Shown: positions 17,262-26,447 of the stretch, piece by piece | Layout: each line of letters opens with the position of its first letter | Numbering within the stretch: position 1 is the stretch's first letter | Origin: Elusimicrobium minutum | Lineage (GTDB): Bacteria; Elusimicrobiota; Elusimicrobia; Elusimicrobiales; UBA9959 | Direction of reading: 5' to 3' | NCBI GenBank assembly: GCA_020723765.1 | Contig: DYIF01000007.1 | Span: 1 to 64,000 of the forward strand | DNA: 64,000 nt | Made by a program: the position numbers and the translations under genes | Notes under the pieces: model-generated | The model's input: the letters and a program-made list of their open reading frames with translations, nothing else | Told to the model about the DNA's origin: nothing | The model's database searches: none

Positions 17262-18479
17262 ATGAAAAGTTTTTTATTTTTTATTTTTTATTTTCTTCTT
17301 TTTTCGGGCTTAGGTTTTTCCGGATCGGTTTATAAACTAAATCCCAATGCCAGGATAATAACCTTAGATATGAAAATGGTCTGTAACGGCGATAAATGCG
17401 TTATGCCTTTTTCCAAAGATTTCGATTTGAAAGAAGGCGATATTCTTGTTTCAACGGTCGGAGAGGGTTATATAAAAAAAATCGGCTCGGTTAAAAAAAA
17501 CAAATACGAATACGAAATATTAACCGAACCGGCTACGATAGAAGAGGCTTTTGAGTCTTTGAAGTTCGATTTTAGAAACGAATTAAATCCAAAAGATGTC
17601 GTGAAATTCACAAAAGAAGTCGAAGGGGTCGAGATCTTAAATTCCAAAGCCGAAGCCAAAGAATTTTCGATTAAATTAAACGATGTGGTTATACACGATT
17701 TCGACAATAATCCGAAAACTACCGACGACAGAATAGTATTAAACGGTGTTTTGAATTTCGATTCGTATATGGACCTGGATATGGAAGTAGAAAATTCCGA
17801 ACTTAAAGCTTTTTCTTTTAAAAATAGGCTTGTTCAAAAATCCGATTTCAAATTAAATATAAGCTCTCATGTAAATATACCGATATCTTTCGGCAAATCT
17901 ATAAAGCTTTGCGAGTATAAAATGGCTCCCGTAACCGTAGGCCCGGTTGTGTTTACACCGATATTTTCGGTTATTTTGGGCATAACGGTTAGCGCCAAAG
18001 GAGAGTTATCGCTTAACGCCGGTCAGAAGTTGGACTATCTCGGCGGGGTTGTTTATTCAAACGGTAAATGGGAAGAAGTTTCCGAACTTAAAGACAAATC
18101 TTTTTTGGGCGGGGTCGGTTTTATCGGGGCAAAAACTTTTGTTAAAGCGTATATAGGTCCCAAGTTTTTAATTAACTTATACGATACTTTAGGCCCATAT
18201 ATCAACGGTTTCGCTTACGCCAGGCTTAACGGTGATTTGCATATAAAACCCAACTCCTTTTTATGGGAGTTGTATGGAGGTTTGGAAGCGAATGCCGGAG
18301 TAAATTTAAAGATTTTAAGTTATTTCCAGAAGGATTTCAATAAGAACTTGATAGATTATAGCATACTTATAAAATCAGGCGTTTTTCAAAAAAATAATAA
18401 ATCTGTTTACGACATTGAAAACCGCGAAATAAAACTTCTTTCTCCGTCTATTATAAATAACTTTGAAAAAGGCTTTTAA
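17262..18479 (+). CDS. Secreted protein of unknown function
   Basis: Signal peptide MKSFLFFIFYFLLFSGLG followed by about 380 residues predicted to be mainly beta strand. GGAGG lies 7 bases before the ATG. The middle contains alternating polar/hydrophobic strands (FKLNISSHVNIPISFGKSIK, KMAPVTVGPVVFTPIFSVIL) that could form an outer-membrane or lipid-binding barrel. I recognise no family. Divergent from rmuC, 2 bases before the NERD protein. Confidence 0.65.
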   Translation: MKSFLFFIFYFLLFSGLGFSGSVYKLNPNARIITLDMKMVCNGDKCVMPFSKDFDLKEGDILVSTVGEGYIKKIGSVKKNKYEYEILTEPATIEEAFESLKFDFRNELNPKDVVKFTKEVEGVEILNSKAEAKEFSIKLNDVVIHDFDNNPKTTDDRIVLNGVLNFDSYMDLDMEVENSELKAFSFKNRLVQKSDFKLNISSHVNIPISFGKSIKLCEYKMAPVTVGPVVFTPIFSVILGITVSAKGELSLNAGQKLDYLGGVVYSNGKWEEVSELKDKSFLGGVGFIGAKTFVKAYIGPKFLINLYDTLGPYINGFAYARLNGDLHIKPNSFLWELYGGLEANAGVNLKILSYFQKDFNKNLIDYSILIKSGVFQKNNKSVYDIENREIKLLSPSIINNFEKGF

Positions 18480-18481
18480 AT

Positions 18482-20062
18482 ATGGCCCAGATGTTTCCGG
18501 ATGTGGAGAAATTGGGTAAAATAACTTCCATAAACAAAAGCGAAATAGAGTTTTACGAACTTCTTAAAAATAGCGAGCATACATCGAATTGGAAGGTATT
18601 TTATTCCAAAATAATAAAGTTTAAGTATAAAACAAGAGAGGTGGATTTTATTATTTTTATTCCAAACGAAGGAATAGTTCTCGTAGAACTTAAAGCCAAT
18701 AATCCCGTAAGGATATCTCAGGACGAGTTCGTTTATAATTATCACGGAGTCGAAAAAGCTCAGGAAAATCCTTTTAGAAAAATAAAAAACACCGCCCATC
18801 AATTTAAAACCACTTTGAATTTAACCGAGGAGGAAAAAAATAAAATATTCGTTTCAAGCATTGTGGTTTTCCCGAAGTTGAAATTCGAATTCGATTTATC
18901 CATATGCGAAGACGAACTCAATTATTTAAACTCCAAGGTCAAATATAAAGATATCCCTTTTTATATACTTAGCAAATTTAAAGACAAAAAAAGAAAAGAA
19001 GAAAACAGAATAGGAGCGAACGCCTCCTCCGAAGAAATAAATAAGATAATGGATAAGATATTTGAAAAATTTGTAAAAACCAAAGAAATAAAAATAGAAA
19101 GCGGAGACGAGTATCTGGAAGATATAGAGGATAACGCCAAAAGAAGCATGCTTAATTGTTATCAATCGATATCCAATTTAAGAAGAGTTTTTATAGACGC
19201 TCCATGTTCGGGGGGGAAAAGCTTTTTCGCTTTGCAGCAAATAATAAACAAAAGATCTGATCCGAATTTTAAAATAGCTTATTTATGCAAATCTAAACAT
19301 CAGTTTGAAAAAATGAAGTATTCGTTTCAAAAAACCGGCAATGTCGATATCTCCATATACGATTTGTTGTCCGCGCTTCCCAAACAAAGATACGATTTTG
19401 TCATTATGGACGATTTTAATTTTGATAAAAACGCCATTTCAAAAATAAACGATATTATGGAAGGAGGAGTAAAAAACGGAAATCTGTGGATTTTAACAGA
19501 TACGGAAGATAAAAAAAACGAACTTCAAGGTTTTCTTTCGGAATTTAACTTTAAAGATTTTTATGTTAAGTTTTCATTAAACTTTAGAAATAATATAGCC
19601 GTTTCCGATTTTATAAACGAAATTATGGAAAAAGAAGTATATAGCGATAACCTTTTCGAATATTATAACGACATAAACTTCGTTTCTTATTCAAATTCCA
19701 ATTTCGAATCGAAATTTGAAGATGTGATTTTTTCTCTTTTAAATAAAGAAAATTTCTTAAATCGAGATATAAAAATACTCAGTCTTAAAAAGGATATTAA
19801 AGAATCGGCGTTGTTTCCGGTCATTTCAAGAAAAAAATGGGCGAGGTCTTTAAAGGAATATTCCAGAGGATTTGAGGACGGTTTGTCGTATTCTTTACTC
19901 GAAGATTTTATGGGACTTGATTCTAAAGCCGTTATACTCATAGACGCGGATAATACCGTTAGAGATTTGCAAACCGAGTTATATAAAGGAGCCTCGAGAG
20001 CAAGACAAAGGCTTATTATTATGTTTAAAGAAAACACGGCGATGCTCGGGGGATATTTATGA
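18482..20062 (+). CDS. NERD-domain protein with SF1-helicase-like P-loop region
   Basis: 526 residues. The N-terminus (about 1-125) is a NERD nuclease-related domain: REVDFIIFIPNEGIVLVELK supplies the D...E-x-K nuclease signature and QENPFRKIKNTAHQFK the following helix. The rest resembles DUF2075/UvrD-like helicases: P-loop DAPCSGGKSFFALQQI (about 238), Walker B-like YDFVIMDDFNFD and a C-terminal ILIDADNTVRDLQTELYKGA with SRARQRLIIMF, matching the end motif of SF1 helicases. The P-loop is shortened (GGKS). A nucleic-acid processing or defence role is plausible. No ribosome binding site is obvious, so translation may be coupled to the upstream gene. Confidence 0.75.
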   Translation: MAQMFPDVEKLGKITSINKSEIEFYELLKNSEHTSNWKVFYSKIIKFKYKTREVDFIIFIPNEGIVLVELKANNPVRISQDEFVYNYHGVEKAQENPFRKIKNTAHQFKTTLNLTEEEKNKIFVSSIVVFPKLKFEFDLSICEDELNYLNSKVKYKDIPFYILSKFKDKKRKEENRIGANASSEEINKIMDKIFEKFVKTKEIKIESGDEYLEDIEDNAKRSMLNCYQSISNLRRVFIDAPCSGGKSFFALQQIINKRSDPNFKIAYLCKSKHQFEKMKYSFQKTGNVDISIYDLLSALPKQRYDFVIMDDFNFDKNAISKINDIMEGGVKNGNLWILTDTEDKKNELQGFLSEFNFKDFYVKFSLNFRNNIAVSDFINEIMEKEVYSDNLFEYYNDINFVSYSNSNFESKFEDVIFSLLNKENFLNRDIKILSLKKDIKESALFPVISRKKWARSLKEYSRGFEDGLSYSLLEDFMGLDSKAVILIDADNTVRDLQTELYKGASRARQRLIIMFKENTAMLGGYL

Positions 20063-20526
20063 GTTTTAAGCCGAAGATGGGAGGGGGAGATTTTGGACTT
20101 ACCGATTTTTACGCCAAAAGAGTCAGAAAAGATTCGCTGGATGTTTTGGCCCTTGCGTTAATCGACGAGATAAACGCTTTATTGTCTCAAGTTTCTTTAA
20201 AAAAGAAAAAACTTTTAAAGTTAATATCTAAAATTCAAAACTATAATATGACGGCTATGGGAAATGTCGCGGGTTTTGTGGGGGAGAAGGAGCTTAAGGA
20301 CGCTATAAAAAACATTGAATTTGAAATAAATAGAAGGAAAAAAACAAATATCAAAAACTTCGTTTTGTTTAACAAAAACGAAGTTTCGGTTTTATTGAAT
20401 CTTATAAGAGCCAAAATAAGAATAGTCGAAATAATCGCATGGAGGATTAAAAAGAAATCTCTCGCCGTTTATTTGAATAGATTGTCGGATATCTTTTTTT
20501 TAATTTCCATTCAATCGGATAAATAA
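20059..20526 (+). CDS. PduO-type corrinoid adenosyltransferase-like protein, short
   Basis: 155 residues, overlapping the NERD gene by 4 bases (ATGA). The N-terminus GGGDFGLTDFYAKRVRKDS matches the ATP-binding GDxGxT...RVxKD motif of PduO/MMAB ATP:cob(I)alamin adenosyltransferases, followed by ALIDEINALLSQV (the VDELNS motif). The C-terminus LIRAKIRIVEIIAWRI and AVYLNRLSDIFFLI matches the R-x3-R-x-VE and YLNRLSD motifs. It is shorter than the usual 180 residues and some Arg positions differ, so activity is uncertain. No B12-dependent enzyme is recognisable in the window. Confidence 0.65.
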   Translation: MSFKPKMGGGDFGLTDFYAKRVRKDSLDVLALALIDEINALLSQVSLKKKKLLKLISKIQNYNMTAMGNVAGFVGEKELKDAIKNIEFEINRRKKTNIKNFVLFNKNEVSVLLNLIRAKIRIVEIIAWRIKKKSLAVYLNRLSDIFFLISIQSDK

Positions 20527-20530
20527 AGTT

Positions 20531-22135
20531 TTACATCCTTTCCGGCGCCGAAACCCCTATGAGTTCCAGCCCTTTCTTTATGCTTGATTTGATTCCTTTT
20601 AATATAAAGAGTCTGGCTCTTGTGGAGTTTTCGTTGGTTTCGTCTATTATTTTGTTTCTTTCGTAATATGAATGAAACTCTCCGGCAAGTTCAATAAGAT
20701 AAGTGGTAATATGATGAGGAGAGAGGTCTTTTACGCACTGGTTTAAAATTTTTTCAAACCAGAATATCTTTTTGATTACTTTTTTGTCGTCCCTGGTCGG
20801 TTCGTAATTTCCGAAAGAGTTTATATCCTCCGGATTAAAATTTTTGTTTTTTGAGTTTTCCATTATCGAGCAAATTCTCGCGTGAGCGTACTGGACGTAA
20901 TAAAGAGGATTTTCGTTAGATTGTTTTTTCGCAAGTTCTATGTCGAATACGAGATGAGTGTTTGGGCTTCTGGTGGTAAAGAAGAATCTTACGGCGTCTT
21001 TGGATGTTTCCTCCACCAACCGCCTCAGAGTGTAAAAGGTTCCGGCTCTTTTTGACATTTTTAATATTTCGTCTCCTTTTTTAATGGAGACGAGTTGATG
21101 TATTAAAACTGTAAATTTTTTTTCGTCCAACCCTAACATTTTAATTCCGGCCTTCATTCTCGGTATATACCCGTGGTGGTCGGCTCCCCATATGTCTATT
21201 ATCCAGTCGAATCCTCTTTCGTATTTTGTAAGGTGATATGCCAGGTCGTTTAAAAAATATGTTTTAAGTCCGTTTGATTTTACCAAAACCCTTTCTTTAT
21301 CTTCCGAGTTTTCCATTTTTAACCATTTAGCTCCGTCTTTTTCTTCCACGGCTTTTTTTTCGATCAGTTTTTCCAAAACAAGATTGGGAAGGTTCTTTTC
21401 GTGCAGCTCGGATTCGTAAAACCAGTTGTCAAAATCCACTCCGAATAATTCCATATCTTCTTTTTGAGTTTTTATGATTTCATTTACGGCGAATTGAGAA
21501 AACTTTAAAATTTCGTTTTTATCGGCCCACTCTTTAGCCTCAAATGGAAGTTTTTTCGCTATCTCTACAAGATAATCCCCATGATATCCTTCTTCCGGCA
21601 CCTCCTGTCCCAAGTATCTTGCCATAAGCGATTTCCCTAACATTTCTATTTGATTTCCGACGTTGTTTACGTAATATTCTTTAAAAACCGGATAACCCAA
21701 TTCTTTCATTATGTTGGATAATGAATCTCCCATCGAAGCGGCGCTTGCCGAAGCCAAATGAAGAGGCCCGGTAGGATTTGCGGATACGAATTCCAGTATG
21801 GTTTTTTTGTTTTTATTGTAATCTTTTACAAAGATTTTTTCCCCGGAAATAATTTTGTTTATGTAATCCCGGTATATTTTAGAGGGAAAGAAAATGTTTA
21901 TAAATCCGCTTGCCGCTTCGGTTTTAAATCCTTGTTCCGAAAGAATGTTAGATATTTTCGAATAAACCTCTTCTATTTTTAACTTATTTTTCTTGGATAT
22001 TATTATTGCGAAATTGGTTGAAGCGTCCGCTTCTATGTGGGCGGGCGGCTGAGTTAAAGAAAAAAGTTCCGCGTCGTTTGAAAAATATTTTCTAAGCAGT
22101 TCTTTTATTTTAGATTCTATCTCGAAGGGAGTCAT
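20531..22135 (-). CDS. argS: Arginyl-tRNA synthetase
   Basis: Class I synthetase charging tRNA-Arg. At 534 residues it is slightly short. The N-terminal Add1 domain (1-110) is followed by EFVSANPTGPLHLASASAAS (HIGH motif as HLAS), the KMSKRAGTFYTLRRLVEE signature loop and the DALR anticodon-binding domain with YVQYAHARICSIM. Its start overlaps the rsfS stop by 4 bases. Confidence 0.97.
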   Translation of the reverse strand: MTPFEIESKIKELLRKYFSNDAELFSLTQPPAHIEADASTNFAIIISKKNKLKIEEVYSKISNILSEQGFKTEAASGFINIFFPSKIYRDYINKIISGEKIFVKDYNKNKKTILEFVSANPTGPLHLASASAASMGDSLSNIMKELGYPVFKEYYVNNVGNQIEMLGKSLMARYLGQEVPEEGYHGDYLVEIAKKLPFEAKEWADKNEILKFSQFAVNEIIKTQKEDMELFGVDFDNWFYESELHEKNLPNLVLEKLIEKKAVEEKDGAKWLKMENSEDKERVLVKSNGLKTYFLNDLAYHLTKYERGFDWIIDIWGADHHGYIPRMKAGIKMLGLDEKKFTVLIHQLVSIKKGDEILKMSKRAGTFYTLRRLVEETSKDAVRFFFTTRSPNTHLVFDIELAKKQSNENPLYYVQYAHARICSIMENSKNKNFNPEDINSFGNYEPTRDDKKVIKKIFWFEKILNQCVKDLSPHHITTYLIELAGEFHSYYERNKIIDETNENSTRARLFILKGIKSSIKKGLELIGVSAPERM

Positions 22136-22563
22136 TTGGAGCTTTTCTTCCTCTTTATTTTTGGAGTTTTAGTTTTTGTTTTTTTCGGTTCTTTTTTGAT
22201 TTGCTTCTTTTCCCATTTTATTTTTTTGCAATCCGAATATATTTTATCCAGGGCGTAGAAATCTCTGGTATTTGAATCGAATATGTGAATTACCAACCCT
22301 CCGTAATCTAAGGCTTTCCAGTTTTGAGACAAAATCCCGTCTCTATGCAAAAGATATTCGTTATTTTCTCTTTTAAATTTAGTAACGATTTCTTCTTCTA
22401 TGGCTTTTAAATGCGGAGAAGACAGCGCGTTCATTATTAACGAGTAATAATATAAACCGGTTTTTGATTCCACATCGTATATCGTTATGTTTTCGGCTTT
22501 TTTTGCGTCCGCCGTTCTTGCGGCTTCCACCGCCAATTTGGAGTAATATTTTTTGTCTTTCAT
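22132..22563 (-). CDS. rsfS: Ribosome silencing factor RsfS (Iojap/YbeB)
   Basis: Binds uL14 of the large subunit and blocks subunit joining when nutrients are short. The RsfS fold is seen in NITIYDVESKTGLYYYSLIM and LDYGGLVIHIFDSNTRDFYA (about 85-105). A Lys-rich tail (about 117-143) extends past the domain. It lies in the conserved nadD-yqeK-rsfS neighbourhood, here split by three inserted genes. Confidence 0.92.
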   Translation of the reverse strand: MKDKKYYSKLAVEAARTADAKKAENITIYDVESKTGLYYYSLIMNALSSPHLKAIEEEIVTKFKRENNEYLLHRDGILSQNWKALDYGGLVIHIFDSNTRDFYALDKIYSDCKKIKWEKKQIKKEPKKTKTKTPKIKRKKSSK

Positions 22564-22574
22564 TTTTTTTCCTT

Positions 22575-23420
22575 TTATATTCCTGTTTTTTTCTGTTTTA
22601 GTTTCTTTAAAAGAAAATCCTCTTTATTACGGGATGTTTTTTCTATCCCGTTAGAGGCTATAAAATATATTGTATTAAATATTGTAGTGAAATCGTTTAT
22701 TTCGTTTCTAGTAAGCCTTTTGGGCGAAGCGAATAAAATGCTCGCCATAAGAGATTGTTTTACTTTTACCTGCATCAGGTATTTGTTATCGTCGAGCCAT
22801 AAAGGATCTTTATAATCCGATATTTTTAAATCGAAATTATAGTTCTTGTTCAATTCTTTTATTTTTTCAAACTCCCGGTTAAATTGGTTGTAAAAATATC
22901 CTTCTATTCCCCAGTCCGGGAAATACATCGATATTTCGTCTATTAACGAAGATAAAAATTCTTTTTCGTCGTTGTATTCCTCGGATAAGTGTTTGGATAT
23001 GTCGTAGAGAAGCGTAAGTTCTTTGGATGTATGAGCCAATCGGAGAGATAAAGTTTTTATTATCGTAGAAAATATTTTTACGGCTATTTCCTCGTCTTTT
23101 TTTATTATTTCGAAAAAATTTTCTCTTTTGATTTCGTAAACCTTTATGTCGGTCAGGGCTCTGGCTCTTGCGGTTCTTCTGGTTTTTTCAAACATTGCTA
23201 TCTCGCCCAGAAAATTCCCTTCGGATATTATGGCTATATCTTTAAATTCCGTTTTTTCTTTGTTTATGGCTTTTTCTATAATTACGTCGCCCTTATCTAT
23301 TATATACAAAGAATCGGACTCTTCTCCTTCGTCGAATATTATATCCCCTTCTTTATATGTTTTTTCCGAAAATAAGTCTTTTATTTTGGCGTCTTTTATC
23401 AAATCGTATATGTATGACAT
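22575..23420 (-). CDS. Cyclic nucleotide-binding domain protein
   Basis: The N-terminal 120 residues form a CAP-family cNMP domain (SDSLYIIDKGDVIIEK, NFLGEIAMFEKTRRTARARA, with the phosphate-cassette-like GEIAMFEKTRRTARAR). No DNA-binding helix-turn-helix follows. Residues 130-280 form a mixed alpha/beta region that might be a degenerate GAF-like domain (LYDISKHLSEEYNDEKEFLS). It sits 21 bases behind pilT, so it may regulate motility or surface behaviour; ligand unknown. Confidence 0.8.
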   Translation of the reverse strand: MSYIYDLIKDAKIKDLFSEKTYKEGDIIFDEGEESDSLYIIDKGDVIIEKAINKEKTEFKDIAIISEGNFLGEIAMFEKTRRTARARALTDIKVYEIKRENFFEIIKKDEEIAVKIFSTIIKTLSLRLAHTSKELTLLYDISKHLSEEYNDEKEFLSSLIDEISMYFPDWGIEGYFYNQFNREFEKIKELNKNYNFDLKISDYKDPLWLDDNKYLMQVKVKQSLMASILFASPKRLTRNEINDFTTIFNTIYFIASNGIEKTSRNKEDFLLKKLKQKKTGI

Positions 23421-23441
23421 CTTCCCTCCGTTTCGCTTTTA

Positions 23442-24512
23442 CTAAGCGCCAACCCCGCCGGCTAAAAATCTTTTAAAGCTTTCTTTGTCCGTGGCTTTCG
23501 CCATGGCCTCGTTTAAGTCCACTATATTGTTTTTAACGAGCATGGCAAGCGCTCTGTCCATCGGTATCATTCCGAACTTTGCTCCGGTTTCTATGGCACC
23601 GTATATAAGATGAGTTTTTCCTTCCCTTATTATGTTGCTTATCGCGGGCGTCATTATCATAACTTCTCTCGCCGCCACAAGACCTTTGCCGTCTTTTCTG
23701 GGCAGAAGTATTTGGGATACCACCGCTCTTAAAGAAGAAGCCAATTGTATCCTTATCTGTTCCTGCTGGTGAGGGGGGAAAACGTCTATTATTCTATCTA
23801 CGGTGGTAGCCGCGTCCTGGGTATGAAGAGTCGCAAAAGTCAAATGTCCGGTTTCGGCGGAGGTTAGAGTTAATTGTATGGTTTCCAAGTCTCTCATTTC
23901 TCCGACCAAAAGGACGTCCGGATCTTCTCTAAGCGCGGATTTTAAAGCGTTTGCGAAACTCTTCGTGTGCTGACCGACCTCTCTTTGTCTTATCACCGAG
24001 CTTTTGCTTTCATAAGTAAACTCGATCGGATCTTCTATCGTTATTATGTGGCTTTTGTATTTTTCGTTTATAAGATTTATAAGACATGCGAGTGTCGTGG
24101 ATTTTCCCGAACCGGTCGGGCCGGTTACAAGAACAAGTCCTTTGGGCGCGTCGACTATCTCCGTTATCTCTTTGCTAAGTCCTATATCCTCAGGCCTGGG
24201 TATTTTGGACGGTATTATTCTCGCCACCGCTTCGACCCCGTTTTTGGATATGAAGACGTTAAGCCTGAATCTCGAAAGCCCTTTAATGGCAAAAGAGCAA
24301 TCTAATTCCCAATTTTCTTCAAACTTCGCTTTTTGAGAGTCCGACAAAAGACCGTATATTATCGCTTTTGTTTGTTCCGCGGTCAATACAAGATCGTTTG
24401 TTATCGGAACCATATCGCCTTTCAGTCTCATCATCGGCGGTTTGCCGGGAGTTATGTGTATGTCGCTTGCCCCCATATCAAGAGCCGTTTTGAATATTGT
24501 CATCAATTCCAT
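23442..24512 (-). CDS. pilT: PilT twitching-motility retraction ATPase
   Basis: Hexameric ATPase that retracts type IV pili. 356 residues, matching the family. Visible are ASDIHITPGKPPMMRLKGDM at the N-terminus, Walker A GPTGSGKSTT (about 130), the Asp box ITIEDPIEF, Walker B LLVGEMRDLETI and the His box HLTFATLHTQDA. Its start overlaps the LytR_C gene by 1 base. PilT implies type IV pili in this organism, consistent with the pseudopilin genes elsewhere in the window. Confidence 0.96.
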   Translation of the reverse strand: MELMTIFKTALDMGASDIHITPGKPPMMRLKGDMVPITNDLVLTAEQTKAIIYGLLSDSQKAKFEENWELDCSFAIKGLSRFRLNVFISKNGVEAVARIIPSKIPRPEDIGLSKEITEIVDAPKGLVLVTGPTGSGKSTTLACLINLINEKYKSHIITIEDPIEFTYESKSSVIRQREVGQHTKSFANALKSALREDPDVLLVGEMRDLETIQLTLTSAETGHLTFATLHTQDAATTVDRIIDVFPPHQQEQIRIQLASSLRAVVSQILLPRKDGKGLVAAREVMIMTPAISNIIREGKTHLIYGAIETGAKFGMIPMDRALAMLVKNNIVDLNEAMAKATDKESFKRFLAGGVGA

Positions 24513-25315
24513 TATTCCCCCTTGTAATCTTTGGATATTATTATTTTTACGTCTCCCAACATAAAGTTTTTTTCTATATATATTTCCTTGTTTTTTATTC
24601 CCAGTATTTCCATTATTTTTATGGCTTTTTCGTAGTTATCCAGGGTATTTGTTATTAACATAGTTTGAGAGTATGAGTTTGAGTTTTTCTGGTCTATTAT
24701 GTCGATTTTTTCTTTTTTTAGTTTTTCAATCACTTTTTTAATCGTAGTTTTGTCGGATTTCGAGTTTATAAGTTCTACCGTTATTTGCAGATTGGAATTT
24801 TTTACGGCCGGTTCGGGATTTTCTTCCGAGTTTATGAGTATTATCTGAGAAGGATTTGTTCTCAAAAGCAATGATATGGCAGTAAGTCTATCGCCGAAAG
24901 AAAGATTCGTTTTTATATGAGATAATGTCTTTATCAATTTGGGAAGAATAAACGGATTTTTCTTCCACTCAAATATCGCGTCGGTTATGTATTTTGCGTA
25001 TTCCTTAGGAGAAATTTCAAAATAAAAAACTTCGTTTTTTATTTCTTTGGAAAAGTTTGAGTATATTTCCATGGCCTTTTGTTTTGCGCTTATGCTTATA
25101 TTTTTATCTTTATTTGGTTTTTTTGAGGTTTTTATTATAACGCTTCCGTCTTTTCTGTAGGATATTAAAGATTGCACCGGAGATAAGCATACGATATCTA
25201 TTTGTTTTTCTTTTATCGTTAAATTTGTCAAAGGCTGATTGATGAAATATAAACTTAAAGATATTATTAAAACGACCGCGACTACGCTTATTATCCTTAG
25301 ATTTTTTTCATTCAT
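24512..25315 (-). CDS. LytR_C-like membrane-anchored protein
   Basis: A single N-terminal membrane helix (about 6-24) and external residues that end in a LytR/CpsA/Psr C-terminal domain (LQITVELINSKSDKTTIKKV, then MLITNTLDNYEKAIKIMEIL and MLGDVKIIISKDYKGE). The central part (about 70-165) keeps weak LCP-like spacing but no clear catalytic Arg/Asp set. LytR_C proteins are commonly encoded between yqeK and rsfS, which supports the assignment. The start overlaps nadD-yqeK by 8 bases. Confidence 0.6.
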   Translation of the reverse strand: MNEKNLRIISVVAVVLIISLSLYFINQPLTNLTIKEKQIDIVCLSPVQSLISYRKDGSVIIKTSKKPNKDKNISISAKQKAMEIYSNFSKEIKNEVFYFEISPKEYAKYITDAIFEWKKNPFILPKLIKTLSHIKTNLSFGDRLTAISLLLRTNPSQIILINSEENPEPAVKNSNLQITVELINSKSDKTTIKKVIEKLKKEKIDIIDQKNSNSYSQTMLITNTLDNYEKAIKIMEILGIKNKEIYIEKNFMLGDVKIIISKDYKGE

Positions 25316-26402
25316 ATAATTTTTGTTTTTTCATCTTAACAAAGTTTTCTTTAATTTTTTTTGCTTTTTCGTAAGCCTCATTTATATCTTTTTTAGCAAG
25401 CTCCTTTATTATGCCGGCTTCTTTAAAATTTCTGTCCTCTGCCGCCATATCGGAGACATATATTATTTTATCTAATAATGACATGTTTTTCTCTCCTGTG
25501 GTATGTTTTTTGACGGCGGATAGTATTTCTTTGTCGGTTATATTAAATTTTGTTTTGGAATATGCCGCGGCAGACCATTGATGCAATATCTCCGGAAAAT
25601 CTTTTATTACGCTCGATATTTTTTTTACTTTAATATCGGATTTTTTTATCAACTCTAATTGTTTTTCGAGTTCCATATCCTTTGTGGCGTCGTGAAGAAG
25701 AGACGCCAGAGCGGTTTTTGCCGTATCCGATTTGTATATCCGGGATAATTCCAAAGCCAATTTCGTTACGCATAGAGAGTGTTTGAATCTTTTTTGGGTT
25801 TGCAATTTTTTTATTTCTCGGATTATATTTGAAAAATAAAGGCCTTTCTTTAAAATATATTTTTTAATTTCTTTGTCTATCAAAGAATAATCTCCGCAAA
25901 AAAGCCGGTTTCTTATTTCGGTGGAGGATAAATTTTTAAATCTTCCTTTAAGGATTATGGCGTTTTCGACTATCGTTTTTTTTATTTCATGTCCTTCCCT
26001 TACCGCCACCGCGAATTTGAATATTCTTTTTATTTCTTCGTATCTTTTCCATTTTTCAAGCGAGTTGTAAGAGTCGCTTCCCAATAGAAAATAAAACTCC
26101 GATTTTTTATATTTGCGCTTTAAATATTTCGCCAGTTGATAAGTGTATGTTTTTTTGCCTCTTTTGTATTCGAAATCGTCTATGTAAGCCTTTATCTTAT
26201 TTTTTTTAATAATAATTTTTATCATTTCTTTCCTGTGAACATAATCTGCGCAATGTTCGTTTTTAAAAGGAGAAATATAAGTCGGCACTATAATTATTTT
26301 GTTCGGTTTTACGGTTTTTGCGGCTTTTTTAAGTATATTAGCGTGATATTTATGAGGCGGGTCGAAACTTCCGCCGAATACCAATATTTTTTCGTTTATC
26401 AT
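25308..26402 (-). CDS. nadD: Fused nicotinate-nucleotide adenylyltransferase / YqeK-type HD hydrolase
   Basis: 364 residues from the ATG at 26402. Residues 1-190 are NadD (LVFGGSFDPPHKYHANIL nucleotidyltransferase motif, YFLLGSDSYNSLEKWKRYEE, and LSSTEIRNRL), making NaAD in NAD synthesis. Residues about 195-364 are a YqeK-like HD domain (RFKHSLCVTKLALELSRIY, ALASLLHDATKDM, HQWSAAAY), a family that hydrolyses diadenosine tetraphosphate. In most bacteria these are adjacent separate genes; here one frame links them. An upstream extension to 26597 crosses the divergent promoter and is rejected. Confidence 0.92.
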   Translation of the reverse strand: MINEKILVFGGSFDPPHKYHANILKKAAKTVKPNKIIIVPTYISPFKNEHCADYVHRKEMIKIIIKKNKIKAYIDDFEYKRGKKTYTYQLAKYLKRKYKKSEFYFLLGSDSYNSLEKWKRYEEIKRIFKFAVAVREGHEIKKTIVENAIILKGRFKNLSSTEIRNRLFCGDYSLIDKEIKKYILKKGLYFSNIIREIKKLQTQKRFKHSLCVTKLALELSRIYKSDTAKTALASLLHDATKDMELEKQLELIKKSDIKVKKISSVIKDFPEILHQWSAAAYSKTKFNITDKEILSAVKKHTTGEKNMSLLDKIIYVSDMAAEDRNFKEAGIIKELAKKDINEAYEKAKKIKENFVKMKKQKLYE

Positions 26403-26447
26403 AAATTTGTATAATTTAATTATATTAAATTTGCGGTTTGTAACGAT

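Noticed and set aside
20059-20526. Assigning the adenosyltransferase-like gene to the BMC pathway
   Set aside because: It is 35 kb away, in another operon, and the BMC shows no B12-dependent enzyme.
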